64,000 nucleotides of DNA, taken from the NCBI GenBank assembly GCA_963720375.1, contig CAVRFM010000005.1:62001-126000 (forward strand), given 5' to 3'. The notes beneath the pieces are model-generated. The model was not told where the DNA came from, did not search any database, and saw only the letters and a list, made by a program, of their open reading frames with translations. Within the stretch, counting starts at the first letter, position 1. Every line of letters starts with the position of its first letter. Below, piece by piece: positions 18,144 to 27,382 of this stretch. A program made the translations under genes and the position numbers. Source of the stretch: JAPLHP01 sp963720375 (GTDB lineage Bacteria; Chloroflexota; Dehalococcoidia; UBA2247; RBG-13-53-26).

Positions 18144-18472
18144 TCAGTCACCTCTGCTCGGTTCGTTTGGATGCAATGTGACATTAACATTATACAACAG
18201 CATCACTCATGTAGGGAGGGTTCAGCCGACCACTTGTGGCCTGTTCTATAGACGCAGATGTGACAAAATGCGCTCCTCCGTTGGTTATGGACATGACTGG
18301 CTCCATGGCAGCGGCGGAAGCCACAATGTTGAAAAAGAATCTATTGGCGTATAGAATTATAGGCCGAAGATGTTCTTGGGCCGGGCTGACCTCACGCTCA
18401 GTCGGAGAAATCACCACTTCCCAGCATAGGGCGGGCTGCTGTCTGAGAACTCTCAAGTAAAAGGAGGCGAGA
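18144..18472. promoter_or_regulatory. Divergent intergenic region, DUF1284/hbd
   Basis: This 329-base gap separates divergent genes. On the minus strand a perfect TATAAT (18189-18194 on the plus strand) lies 45 bases ahead of the DUF1284 start, without a clear -35. At the other end AAAAGGAGGCGAG serves the 3-hydroxyacyl-CoA dehydrogenase. I see no other structure. Confidence 0.45.
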
Positions 18473-19339
18473 ATGGAAATTAAGAAGGTATGCATAATTG
18501 GCGCGGGGACAATGGGCAATGGCATCACGCAGGTGGTGGCTCAGGCAGGTTACGACACGGCCATGGTGGACGTGAAACAGGAGTATCTTGATCGGGGAAT
18601 GAACGCTATCAAGGGCAGCCTCGCCAGAGTAGTGAAGAAGGGCACGATGACCCAGGATGACGCGGACAAGGTGCTGGCTCGGATCAAGACCTACACCGAC
18701 ATGAAAGCCGCTGCCTCGAACGCAGACTATGTCATAGAGGCCGTATTTGAGAAGGCCGAGGTCAAGCAGCCGGTGTTGAAACAGCTTGACGAGATTTGCC
18801 CTGAGAAGACCATCATAGCCTCCAACACTTCTTCCATTCCCATAAGCCTCCTCTCAGCAGTGACCAAGCGTCCCACAAAAGTGGTCGGCCTGCATTTCTT
18901 CAATCCTGTGCCGGTAATGAAACTGATAGAAGTCGTGAAGTCACTGACCGTTTCTGAGGAGACCATAAATGTCAGCGTCGCCCTCGGCAAGTCGCTGGGC
19001 AAGGAGCCGGTGGTGGTGAAAGACTCTCCAGGCTTCATCGCCAACAGGATAGCCAACCTGGCAGCCAACGAGGCGCTCAAGATACTGGAAGAGGGCCTGG
19101 CCAGCGCCGAGGACATCGACAAGGTTTGCCGGCTGGCGTTCAACTGGCCCATGGGGCTCCTGCAGATGGTGGACCTTGTCGGGGCTGATGTGGTCATGGA
19201 TCTGGGCGAATCAATCTACAAAGAGACAGGTTGGGACAGGTACAAGCCGGCGCCCCTTCTGAAGAGGATGGTAGAGAGCGGCTACCTGGGGAATAAGGCA
19301 AACAAGGGAGTCTATACCCTGTTCGGACCCAAGCAGTAG
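18473..19339 (+). CDS. 3-hydroxybutyryl-CoA dehydrogenase
   Basis: 3-hydroxyacyl-CoA dehydrogenase family, 288 residues, the normal size for single-function Hbd. The NAD site is VCIIGAGTMGNGITQVVA, the central part has ASNTSSIPIS, and the catalytic His lies in GLHFFNPVPVMKL. The C-terminal dimerisation domain has DSPGFIANRI. It oxidises (S)-3-hydroxyacyl-CoA to 3-ketoacyl-CoA or the reverse. An AAAAGGAGG site precedes the ATG. Confidence 0.93.
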   Translation: MEIKKVCIIGAGTMGNGITQVVAQAGYDTAMVDVKQEYLDRGMNAIKGSLARVVKKGTMTQDDADKVLARIKTYTDMKAAASNADYVIEAVFEKAEVKQPVLKQLDEICPEKTIIASNTSSIPISLLSAVTKRPTKVVGLHFFNPVPVMKLIEVVKSLTVSEETINVSVALGKSLGKEPVVVKDSPGFIANRIANLAANEALKILEEGLASAEDIDKVCRLAFNWPMGLLQMVDLVGADVVMDLGESIYKETGWDRYKPAPLLKRMVESGYLGNKANKGVYTLFGPKQ

Positions 19340-19454
19340 GCTATACAAGAAATCGGAGGGCCGATGTCGCCGGAAGAACGGCTGGCGACGTTGATCTCTT
19401 GCAGTTCATTTCGGTGAGTCTGGTAGTTCTTGAGACAAGGAGAAGGGGTTAGAG

Positions 19455-20222
19455 ATGTTACTTGATGAGTTCAAGCTTGATGGAGCAGTAGCCATTGTCA
19501 CCGGTGCCGGAGGGGGCATGGGCAGGGCCATATCGTCCGCTCTGGCCGAGGTGGGAGCGAAGGTAACGGTGGCCGATGTGATGGTCGAAGGCGGACAGCA
19601 GACCGTGGAATTGGTCAAGAAGGCCGGCGGGAAGGCCATATTCGTCAAAGTGGACCTCACCAAAGGCAGCGAGGTCGACAACATGGTGGAAACGACTGTC
19701 AAAGAGTTCGGCAAGGTCGATATCCTGGTTAACAATGCCGGAATACAGATAGCGAAGCCCTTCATCGAACTCACCGAGGACGAGTGGCACCGCGTCATGA
19801 ACATCAACCTGACGAGCGCTTTTCTGTGCTCGAAGGCAGCCGGCAAGCACATGATCAAGCAGGAGAAAGGGAAGATTATCAACATCGCCTCCACCGCCGG
19901 TTTCGTCGCCGCCACCAATCAGGCTGTCTACTGCGCCAGCAAGGCTGGTTTGATACTGCTCACCAAAGCCCTAGCCCTGGAGTGGGCAAGGTACCACATC
20001 AGCGTGAACGCCATCGCCCCCGGTTACTTCCGTACGCCATTCAGCGCGAAGGCCACCGAGGATGAGAAGACCGCGTCAGAGCTGTTGAAGAGGATCCCAC
20101 TTCGCCGGTTTGGCGAACCCAAAGACCTTGGACCACTGGTGGTGTACCTGGCCTCACCGGCATCTGACTACATGACCGGCGATACGATTCTCATCGATGG
20201 CGGACACCTGTCTCATCTGTGA
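19455..20222 (+). CDS. Short-chain dehydrogenase/reductase
   Basis: Classical SDR of 255 residues. The cofactor motif is VTGAGGGMGRA, then NNAG, the catalytic Ser in NIASTAGF, and YCASK (Tyr and Lys of the active site). It likely interconverts a hydroxy- and ketoacyl compound such as 3-hydroxyacyl-CoA, given the neighbours. AAGGAGAAGGGG precedes the ATG. No acidic residue fixes NADH preference firmly. Confidence 0.9.
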   Translation: MLLDEFKLDGAVAIVTGAGGGMGRAISSALAEVGAKVTVADVMVEGGQQTVELVKKAGGKAIFVKVDLTKGSEVDNMVETTVKEFGKVDILVNNAGIQIAKPFIELTEDEWHRVMNINLTSAFLCSKAAGKHMIKQEKGKIINIASTAGFVAATNQAVYCASKAGLILLTKALALEWARYHISVNAIAPGYFRTPFSAKATEDEKTASELLKRIPLRRFGEPKDLGPLVVYLASPASDYMTGDTILIDGGHLSHL

Positions 20223-20292
20223 TCTGACATCTGAAAAAGGTGCAAGATATCTACTGCCCGGAGTCATCCAGGGTATTCAGCCAAAGGTGGTC

Positions 20293-20988
20293 ATGATGAA
20301 AATAGCTGACCAGGTAGTGCAGGCCAGTTTTATCAGAAGGGAGAATCGTTTCTCCTGCATCGTGAAACTGGCAGGCAAGACTGAAACAGTCTATCTCGCC
20401 AATTCGGGGAGGCTGGAGACGGTGCTTTTGCCGGGGAGCAAAGTCTTCCTGGCTGATAGGTCGTCGCCCTCCCGGGCAACAAGATATGACCTGGTAGTAG
20501 TTGAGCTGGACGGAAAGTTTGTTTCGGTGGATGATCGCGTGCCTGCCGAACTGGTGTACGAGGCTTTGAGCAAGAAGGCTTTGCCTAAGTTTGAACGCTA
20601 TTCCTCGATACGCCGAGAAGTACCCCGCGGGAGAAGCAGGCTGGACTTTCTGTTAAGCCACCGTGGCTCTCAGTGCTTCCTCGAAATAAAATCGAGCACC
20701 CTTGTTCAAAATGGTGTTGCTCTCTTTCCCGACGCGCCCACCCTGCGGGGCAGACACCACGTTGAAAGCTTGATCTGGGCTAAGAAGGAAGGGTATGAAG
20801 CGGCGATCCTGTTTGTGATCCAACGAGAGGACGCCAGGGGCTTTTCTCCGAACGATGTGATTGATGCCGAGTTTGGGCAGACTCTACGAGCGGCTCAAAG
20901 CGAAGGGGTGGGCATCTACGCCTTTAAATGCCGGGTAAGCCCGACGGAAATAGAACTGGCCGGGCAGGTGCCGGTCAATCTCAAATAA
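20293..20988 (+). CDS. sfsA: SfsA-like DNA-binding/sugar-fermentation protein
   Basis: SfsA family, 231 residues from the ATG ATG at 20293/20296 with AAGGTGG upstream; an open frame runs back to 20197 into the SDR gene, but the family starts near here. Family marks are ANSGRLETVLLPG, DDRVPAE, RSRLDFLL, CFLEIKSSTL (nuclease-like ExK) and FPDAPTLRGRHHVESL. E. coli SfsA was linked to maltose metabolism and to DNA binding; its actual function is unsettled. It is followed directly by a nuclease-fold glycosylase gene. Confidence 0.85.
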   Translation: MMKIADQVVQASFIRRENRFSCIVKLAGKTETVYLANSGRLETVLLPGSKVFLADRSSPSRATRYDLVVVELDGKFVSVDDRVPAELVYEALSKKALPKFERYSSIRREVPRGRSRLDFLLSHRGSQCFLEIKSSTLVQNGVALFPDAPTLRGRHHVESLIWAKKEGYEAAILFVIQREDARGFSPNDVIDAEFGQTLRAAQSEGVGIYAFKCRVSPTEIELAGQVPVNLK

Positions 20989-21690
20989 GTGTCAGCTATT
21001 CAAGGGGCTGATACCCTCATGCTGCTGGATGTTTACCATCGTCTTCTCGATCGCTACGGACCTCAGCACTGGTGGCCGGCAGAGACTCCTCTGGAGATGA
21101 TTGTTGGAGCCATTCTCACCCAGTCGGCGGCCTGGGGCAATGTAGAGAAGGCTATTGGCAATCTGAAGGCCAGAGAGGTGCTCTCCATCGATAGGCTGCG
21201 GCAGCTTCCCGAGGGCGAACTGGCCCGGTTGATTTACCCCTCGGGTTATTACAATGTTAAGGCGAGGAAGATCAAGGCCTTTGTCGACTGGCTGGGAGCA
21301 GATTACGATGATAACCTCGACAGGCTGTTTGCGCTGGATGTCCCTGCACTGCGACAGGAGCTTCTTTCCGTCCACGGCGTGGGTGAAGAGACTGCGGACT
21401 CCATAATCCTGTACGCTGCCCGCAAACCTATCTTCGTTATTGATGCCTATACTCGCCGTATTATCACCCGCCTCGGTCTGGCGCCTTCGAACAACAGCTA
21501 TGCTGCTTTCCAGGTACTCTTTATGCAGCGTCTCTCCCATGACGAGTCACTGTTCAATGAATATCATGCCCTCCTGGTTCGCCACGGCAAAACCGCCTGC
21601 AGAAGGGCCCCTCTTTGTGATAGTTGCTGCCTGGTTTTGTTCTGCCTCTTCCCGAAGTCTTCGGGTGGAGTTGCCCGAGAACGAACTTAG
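20989..21690 (+). CDS. Endonuclease III-like DNA glycosylase
   Basis: HhH-GPD base-excision-repair glycosylase, up to 233 residues from the GTG right after sfsA; an ATG at 21019 is an alternative start. Helix-hairpin-helix and GPD region: LLSVHGVGEETADSIILY followed by VIDAYTRRI with the catalytic Asp. A C-x5-C-x2-C-x5-C cluster near the end would hold a [4Fe-4S]. The AILTQSAAWGNVEKAI segment resembles the endonuclease III/MagIII subgroup, so substrate may be oxidised pyrimidines or 3-methyladenine. Confidence 0.87.
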   Translation: MSAIQGADTLMLLDVYHRLLDRYGPQHWWPAETPLEMIVGAILTQSAAWGNVEKAIGNLKAREVLSIDRLRQLPEGELARLIYPSGYYNVKARKIKAFVDWLGADYDDNLDRLFALDVPALRQELLSVHGVGEETADSIILYAARKPIFVIDAYTRRIITRLGLAPSNNSYAAFQVLFMQRLSHDESLFNEYHALLVRHGKTACRRAPLCDSCCLVLFCLFPKSSGGVARERT

Positions 21691-21804
21691 CGCATGAGAT
21701 GCTAATTCTTTTTGCCTCGGAATGGCGATTAGGAATATAATTACCACTAGCTTGGTCTTAGCGTAGACAAGAAGGCCTAAACCTAGAAGAGGAAAGGAGA
21801 AGAT

Positions 21805-23244
21805 ATGGCCGGAATAGTTTCTTATGGGGCTTATATCCCTATGTACAGGCTCAGTCGGGCAATTCTGGGCCAGGTCTGGGGTGGAGGTGGGAAGGGGGAG
21901 AAAGCTATATGCAACTGCGATGAGGATAGCATCACTATGGCCGTCGAGGCCGGGACAGACTGCCTCAAGGGCACAGACAAAAAGACTGTGGATGCCGTGT
22001 ATTTCGCCAGCACGACAGCACCGTTCAAAGAGAAACAATCAGCCAGTTTTGTAGCGGCAGCTCTGGACCTCCGCGAAGATGTCACCACCAGCGATTTCGG
22101 CAATTCTCTGAGAGCCGGGACGCTAGCCCTCCGAGCGGCTCTGGATGCCGTGAAGGCAGGGTCAGCCAATAAAGTGCTGGTTGTCGTTGCGGACTGCCGC
22201 TTGCCGGCGCCCAACTCGGCCGGTGAGGGCGCTCTGGGCGACGGCGCCGCTGCCCTGTTGATCGGGGCTACCGACATCGCCGTCGAGATCGAAGCCAGCG
22301 CCTACACGTATAGCGAGTTCCTCGATGTCTGGCGCCTCGAGACCGACCGGTTCCCGCGCCAGTGGGAAGAGCGTTTCATTCTGGACGAAGGCTACGAAAA
22401 ACACATGAAGAAGGCCTTCGCTGCCTTCCTCAAGGCGCACAAGATGACAGCCAAGGATTTCGCCAAGGTCGCTTTCTATGGTCCTAATGCCAGGAGCCAC
22501 CAGACGGTGGCGGTAGCCCTCGGGGCCGATCCGAAGACACAGGTGACAGCGCCGCTCTTCGATAACGTCGGCAACACCGGTGCGGCCATGGCCCTGATGA
22601 CCCTGGTGCAGGCGCTTGAGGATTCCAAGCCAGGGGATAAGATTCTGTTTGGCAACTGGGGAGATGGCACCGACGTTCACGCGCTGAAAGTGACCCAGGC
22701 CATTGAGAAGATCAGGGACCGCAGAGGCATCAAGAGACATCTGGCCTCCAAGGTCATGCTGGAAAACTACGGGAAGTACGTTACCTTCAGGAACCTCATG
22801 GCATCTGATGATGGGCCGGCTTGGCAAACGGCACCACCCATGACCAGGCCGCGGACCTCTCTGTCAGCCATGTGGAGAGATCGCAACTGGGTTTATCGCT
22901 GCCATGGACATCACTGCAAGAAGTGCGACAAGACCCAATTCCCGCTGCAGAAGCGGTGCATGTACTGCCAGGCTGAGGAGAAGTACCTGGAGGAAGTGCC
23001 CCTGTCGGACCGGAAGGGAGTCCTCTTCACCTACAGCATGGATGAGAGAACCGCGGTCACTGACCCGCCCAACATTCTGGGGGCTATCAACCTGGAAGGT
23101 GGAGTGCGCATCTTCAGCCAGGTGACCGATCGGGATGTGAAGACCATCAAAGTGGGTATGCCGATGGAGATGACCTTCCGGAGAATCCACGATGCTCTGG
23201 GCGTCCACAACTACTTCTGGAAATGCCGGCCGGCCAGGGACTAG
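21805..23244 (+). CDS. HMG-CoA synthase-like protein fused to DUF35
   Basis: 479 residues in two parts. Residues about 1-330 have the HMG-CoA synthase/thiolase fold; residues about 360-479 are a DUF35 unit with zinc ribbon (CKKCDK and CMYCQ) and OB fold. In the synthase part the strand that normally carries the nucleophilic Cys reads FGNSLRAGT, so Ser101 appears in its place. The usual FHxPN histidine site reads FYGPN. Canonical HMG-CoA synthesis is therefore doubtful. The thiolase 24 bases downstream resembles the partner in the archaeal thiolase/synthase/DUF35 channel, here with DUF35 fused in. Confidence 0.82.
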   Translation: MAGIVSYGAYIPMYRLSRAILGQVWGGGGKGEKAICNCDEDSITMAVEAGTDCLKGTDKKTVDAVYFASTTAPFKEKQSASFVAAALDLREDVTTSDFGNSLRAGTLALRAALDAVKAGSANKVLVVVADCRLPAPNSAGEGALGDGAAALLIGATDIAVEIEASAYTYSEFLDVWRLETDRFPRQWEERFILDEGYEKHMKKAFAAFLKAHKMTAKDFAKVAFYGPNARSHQTVAVALGADPKTQVTAPLFDNVGNTGAAMALMTLVQALEDSKPGDKILFGNWGDGTDVHALKVTQAIEKIRDRRGIKRHLASKVMLENYGKYVTFRNLMASDDGPAWQTAPPMTRPRTSLSAMWRDRNWVYRCHGHHCKKCDKTQFPLQKRCMYCQAEEKYLEEVPLSDRKGVLFTYSMDERTAVTDPPNILGAINLEGGVRIFSQVTDRDVKTIKVGMPMEMTFRRIHDALGVHNYFWKCRPARD

Positions 23245-23267
23245 GGCGGAATTAGGAAAGGAGAGCG

Positions 23268-24479
23268 ATGGCAGAGAGTATAAAGGACAAAGTCGCTATC
23301 GTAGGCATGGGCTGCACCAAGTTCGGTGAGAGATGGGATGCCGATGCCAAGGATATGATCACCGAGGCCGTCGACGAGGCCTGCAAAGATGCTGGTGTAG
23401 AGATCAAGGACATACAGGCGATTTGGCAGGGAAGCCAGTGGGGTACTCAGCTTTCGGAAGGCGGCGTCGCCACCGGCACACTGGTCTCCAGCACGTTGCA
23501 GACCCAGTACATTCCGGTGACCCGTGTAGAGAATGCCTGCGGCACTGGCGCAGAGTCCCTTCGGGGAGCCACTTTCGCCTTGGCCGCCAAGGGTTATGAT
23601 TTGGTCATGGCTGTAGGGGTGGAGAAGGTTAAGGACATGGGTTTCGGCGGACTGCCTTCAGTCTGGATCGGACGCTGGGAACCGGTCTACGGCGCGTTCG
23701 GCACCGGTCCGGGGAGATATGCTATGGCGGCCGTGGCCTACTTCGCCAAATATGGCCTGAGCAACGAAGAAGGCAAGAGAGTCCTGGCCGAGATCTCAGT
23801 CAAGAGCCACTTCTATGGAGCCAAGAATCCCAAGGCGCATCTGAGGAGAGAGGTGACTGTGGAGCAGGTCCTCAACGCTCCCATGATTGCCTGGCCTTTG
23901 GGACTTTTCGACTGCTGCGGCGTGACGGACGGAGCTTCGGCGGCCATCCTTTGCCGCACAGAGGATGCCAAGAAGTACCGGCAAGACTACGTTACCATCA
24001 AGGCGTTCGGCATGTCGGCCAGCCCGGGATGGGGCAAGGAGCGCATAGACTACGACTTCACTTACTGGGATGCCACACAGGCGGCTGCGAAGTCAGCTTA
24101 TGCCGAAGCTGGTATCAAGAACCCGCGCAAGGAACTGGACATGGTGGAACTGCATGACTGCTTCAGCATAGCTGAGCTGATTGCCAGCGAATCGATGCAG
24201 CTCTGCGAGACCGGCAAGTTCAAGGACCAGATGACAGCCACCAGGGCTTATTACCATGATGGCGAGATGCCGGTTAACATCAGCGGTGGACTGAAGTCCT
24301 TCGGTCACCCCATCGGTGCCAGCGGCTGCCGCGAGGTGTATGAGATATACAAGCAGATACAGAAGAAGGCCGACACACCGGCACGTCAGATCAAAGATGT
24401 CAAGCTGGGATTAGCACATAATCAGGGAGGACATCCCGGCAAGTTTGTCTGTGGAGTTACTGTAGTGGGTGCGCCTTAG
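23268..24479 (+). CDS. Thiolase family acyl-CoA acetyltransferase
   Basis: Thiolase-fold enzyme, 403 residues, with an intact active site: C91 in ENACGTGAES, H296 in ELHDCF, H347 in GHPIGASG and C395 in FVCG. It should cleave or form 3-ketoacyl-CoA. It contrasts with the Ltp2-like protein at 14490, which lost these histidines. AAAGGAGAG precedes the ATG, and it is coupled to the HMG-CoA-synthase-like/DUF35 protein. Confidence 0.9.
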   Translation: MAESIKDKVAIVGMGCTKFGERWDADAKDMITEAVDEACKDAGVEIKDIQAIWQGSQWGTQLSEGGVATGTLVSSTLQTQYIPVTRVENACGTGAESLRGATFALAAKGYDLVMAVGVEKVKDMGFGGLPSVWIGRWEPVYGAFGTGPGRYAMAAVAYFAKYGLSNEEGKRVLAEISVKSHFYGAKNPKAHLRREVTVEQVLNAPMIAWPLGLFDCCGVTDGASAAILCRTEDAKKYRQDYVTIKAFGMSASPGWGKERIDYDFTYWDATQAAAKSAYAEAGIKNPRKELDMVELHDCFSIAELIASESMQLCETGKFKDQMTATRAYYHDGEMPVNISGGLKSFGHPIGASGCREVYEIYKQIQKKADTPARQIKDVKLGLAHNQGGHPGKFVCGVTVVGAP

Positions 24480-24519
24480 GCGTACCCACTTGATATTTCC
24501 AAGGGTGGACGTGGATTAA

Positions 24520-25857
24520 GTGGCTGATGTTCGGCCGTTTCAGGGTATTCGTTACAGTCCTGAGCGAGTTAAGGATCTCTCATCAGTCATAACTCCACCC
24601 TATGACATAATCTCCCCTGAGGAGCAGCGGGCCTATCATCAACAGAGCCCGCACAACATAATCCGTCTCGAACTCGGAGAGGATTACCCATCTGATTCTG
24701 CTGAAGACAACAAATACACCCGCGCGGCGGGGACGCTGGCAAGCTGGCTCGAAGAGGGTATCCTCTTTCGTGAGCCGTCGCCCGCCTTCTACATTTTTGA
24801 ACACCGCTTCACTCTCGAAGGTACTGTAAAACAGCGCTGGGGCCTGACTGCCCGCGTGCAGCTGGGCGATTATGGTAATGGTGGAGCTCGCCCCCATGAG
24901 AGTGTTATGGAAGAGCGGATACTGGATCGCCTCAAACTGTTGCGTGCCTGTCGTGTGAATCTCAGCCCCATTCTGGCCATGATCGATCATGGCCAGAATG
25001 GATTTACATCCCTCCTCATGAAGTCGGCCAAAGGCAAGCCGGAAATCGGCGTCGTAGATCGTGATGGGGTGGTTCACAACATGTGGGTGATCAGGGACAA
25101 ACAGAGCATAGCGCACATCTCGGATTGGTGCGCTGGCAAGGCTGTCTATATCGCCGACGGACACCACCGTTATGAAACAGCCCTGGCCTATCAGCGAGAG
25201 CCGCAGATGGGCAGCTCCCGTTCTACCGGCAATGAATCCTCCAATTTTGTGATGATGACTCTGGTAGGTGCTAATGATCCAGGGCTGGTTGCTTTGCCCA
25301 CTCATCGCATCGTGAAGTCTATCAAGCCTGACCTTCTATCGGGACTCAAGGAGAAGCTAGCCCAACTCTTCATCATGGAAGAGGTCCAACCTGCTGCAGC
25401 CTCTCGGTCTGAGGTGCTCAGAAGTTGGTTGAACACTCTGGCGGGGCATGGTAAGAGGGGCGCTATAGGGGTCTACGGTCTTAGCCAAGAATGCCTTTGC
25501 CTGCTCACTCCCCGGGAGGGAACATACCTGATGAAGCTAATGCCATCTGATCGCAGCCGGCAATGGAGAAGTCTGGATGTGTCTATCCTTCACTGGGTGA
25601 TCTTGCGGCAGATATTGGGCATAGATACTCCACAAAAAGAGATCAGGTTTCTAGAGTACACCAGGGACGGTCTGGAAGCTGTCGAGGGGGTGAATTCAGG
25701 TAAGTATCAACTGGCTTTTCTGATGAATCCGATTCCTATCTCCAGCGTCCTGGCTGTAGCTGATGCCGGCGATAGGATGCCGCCGAAGTCAACCTATTTC
25801 TATCCCAAGCTGCCCACCGGTCTGGTGATGTATCCACTCTGGGACGACGCTTTATAA
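24520..25857 (+). CDS. DUF1015 family protein
   Basis: 445-residue DUF1015 protein starting with GTG. Family marks are the N-terminal VRPFQGIRY and TPPYDIISPEE, RPHESV near residue 130, and ADGHHRYETALAY near residue 225. DUF1015 is widespread in anaerobic bacteria and archaea, often near serine/threonine or redox metabolism genes, but its activity is not established. A 34-bp perfect palindrome lies within the gene. The 3' end overlaps the convergent nrpR remnant by a few bases. Confidence 0.82.
   Translation: MADVRPFQGIRYSPERVKDLSSVITPPYDIISPEEQRAYHQQSPHNIIRLELGEDYPSDSAEDNKYTRAAGTLASWLEEGILFREPSPAFYIFEHRFTLEGTVKQRWGLTARVQLGDYGNGGARPHESVMEERILDRLKLLRACRVNLSPILAMIDHGQNGFTSLLMKSAKGKPEIGVVDRDGVVHNMWVIRDKQSIAHISDWCAGKAVYIADGHHRYETALAYQREPQMGSSRSTGNESSNFVMMTLVGANDPGLVALPTHRIVKSIKPDLLSGLKEKLAQLFIMEEVQPAAASRSEVLRSWLNTLAGHGKRGAIGVYGLSQECLCLLTPREGTYLMKLMPSDRSRQWRSLDVSILHWVILRQILGIDTPQKEIRFLEYTRDGLEAVEGVNSGKYQLAFLMNPIPISSVLAVADAGDRMPPKSTYFYPKLPTGLVMYPLWDDAL
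24968..25001. repeat. Perfect 34-bp palindrome inside DUF1015 gene
   Basis: Both arms are 17 bases without mismatch (left arm CCATTCTGGCCATGATC). Because it is self-complementary, the same short peptide ILAMIDHGQNG is encoded on both strands. No gap separates the arms, so it could extrude a cruciform or serve as a protein site. Confidence 0.85.
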
Positions 25858-27254
25858 TTCCCAGAAGCTCCTCAGTCGTCGGTATTCTACAACAGAGCAT
25901 ATAGCAGCATTCTGAGCTTCTATACCAGCTTCTTCAGCGGCGGCAACAGGGTTCAATCCACCGAGCAGGACTACCCCTACTCTGCTTGGTTCTACGGGCA
26001 CCTCGCAGATCGGCTCGCCGACATTTCCCATAACAGCGAGGCTGCCCAGGTGGGCTTCCTTCAACCTGGCAATCATGCCTTCTGCCAAAGGTCTGCATTG
26101 GGCCGGAACTTCAGCGAAGTTTGCCAGTACTTTCCCTTCACCCTTCTTGGCCGCTTCAGTCACGTTGGTCATCTTGCCCCTGATGAAGACCTCTGATGGA
26201 TCCAAAGAGGTGCTGCATCTCCGACGGATATCTCCGCCTTGAATGCGTCAACCTCCACAGGTCACGGGCATCCCTCAGATTACCAAACTTGATTCCTTTG
26301 ACTATCCTGCCATGCTTCATAATCCAGGCAGGGTATTACCTTTACTAGCTTCACTTCTCTTTGCACCCTCATGATAAAGTTCGGTATAATGACCTATAGA
26401 GTGCAGGCAAGCTTAATAGTGTCGTAGGTAACCGGTTGCCTCGTCTAGGATAGAAGAATCGGTTTTGTCAAGTCCGCAGGGCAAAGCGAAACAAACGAAA
26501 AAGATGAAAATCGGAGTCCTGGCTTTACAGGGAGATTTCAGAGAACATGTTCAGATTCTTCAGCAGTTGGGTGCAGAGGCCTCTATGGTTCGCCTTCCTG
26601 TGGAACTGGAAGGTCTCGGCCGCTGTAGTAGATGAGCTCTGCGAAACGAAGTGGCTTATGGTCTCTGATCTGCAGTATGCCACCGAATCTTGAATCCGTA
26701 GGTACGCCGGCCTTGAGGAGGACCCCGGTGACCACAGCACTGCATACTGTGGCAAAGCCGATCTTGCCTTTGGGAATAGTTCTGTCTCCCAGCTTCTCTC
26801 CCTCTCCGGCCACTGCCACCAGATCTCCGACGGATATCTCTGCCTTGAATGCGTTCCTCATCGCCTTTAGCGCCTGTGGGAAATCGTCCTTATCAAAAAG
26901 CGAGAGGTTGGCTGGCACGAACCCGCTCCGGCTCTGCCAATCAAAGGTGGTGCGAAAGGAGACAAGCTCTATCCGGTTACTAAAAAGACCAACCTTGTCA
27001 CTCACCAGGGCATTCTGCAGCTCCTCAACACCAGATGGGGTAATCAGCCTCCCATCTCTCCCTGCAGGTTGCGTCAGTCCCCGCTCGTCCATCAGCTTCA
27101 GATGATACCTGACTGCCCTCTCACTGAGGTCGATGCCGTGTTTTTTTAACTGGCGGGCAATCACCCTGGCACCGATGGCGTCATGGGACTCACTCAATAT
27201 TCTGAGGATAGCATTGACTTTCCTCTCGACTTCGACGCTGCTGGAACCTATCAT
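25852..27254 (-). pseudogene. nrpR: NrpR-type nitrogen regulator, split by insertion
   Basis: The 5' part (27254 to about 26620) encodes a winged helix (VIARQLKKHGIDLSERAVRYH) and most of one NrpR regulatory domain up to RFAELIYYSG. The 3' part (about 26211 to 25852) resumes at TSLDPSEVF and ends FWEL. Between them lie about 407 bases of foreign order: a 367-bp copy of the hisF-pdxT region and a 31-bp piece of nrpR itself. Joined, the protein aligns end to end with the copies at 42969 and 50350. In archaea NrpR represses nitrogen genes and is released by 2-oxoglutarate; these copies have one regulatory domain instead of two. As sequenced this copy is broken. Confidence 0.85.
26252..26618. repeat. 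Direct repeat copy 1: hisF-pdxT 5' region
   Basis: 367 bp matching 32758-33125. Four substitutions and one indel fall in the first 100 bases; the rest is identical. It holds the 5' end of hisF (minus), the divergent promoter region, and the first 38 or so codons of pdxT (plus, ATG at 26504), and it interrupts nrpR. The piece 26218-26248 just outside it is a near copy of nrpR bases 26825-26855. Confidence 0.93.
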
Positions 27255-27382
27255 TGTCTCTTCATGCTAAACCCAGTCTGCCGCTTGAACTCCTGTAGCC
27301 TGGTGGTTCATATGTTGTGCCGCGCCTGAGCGCTAGGTCAGGTGCGGCAGCTCAAATCTCTTGTTGTTTCAATTATATATGG

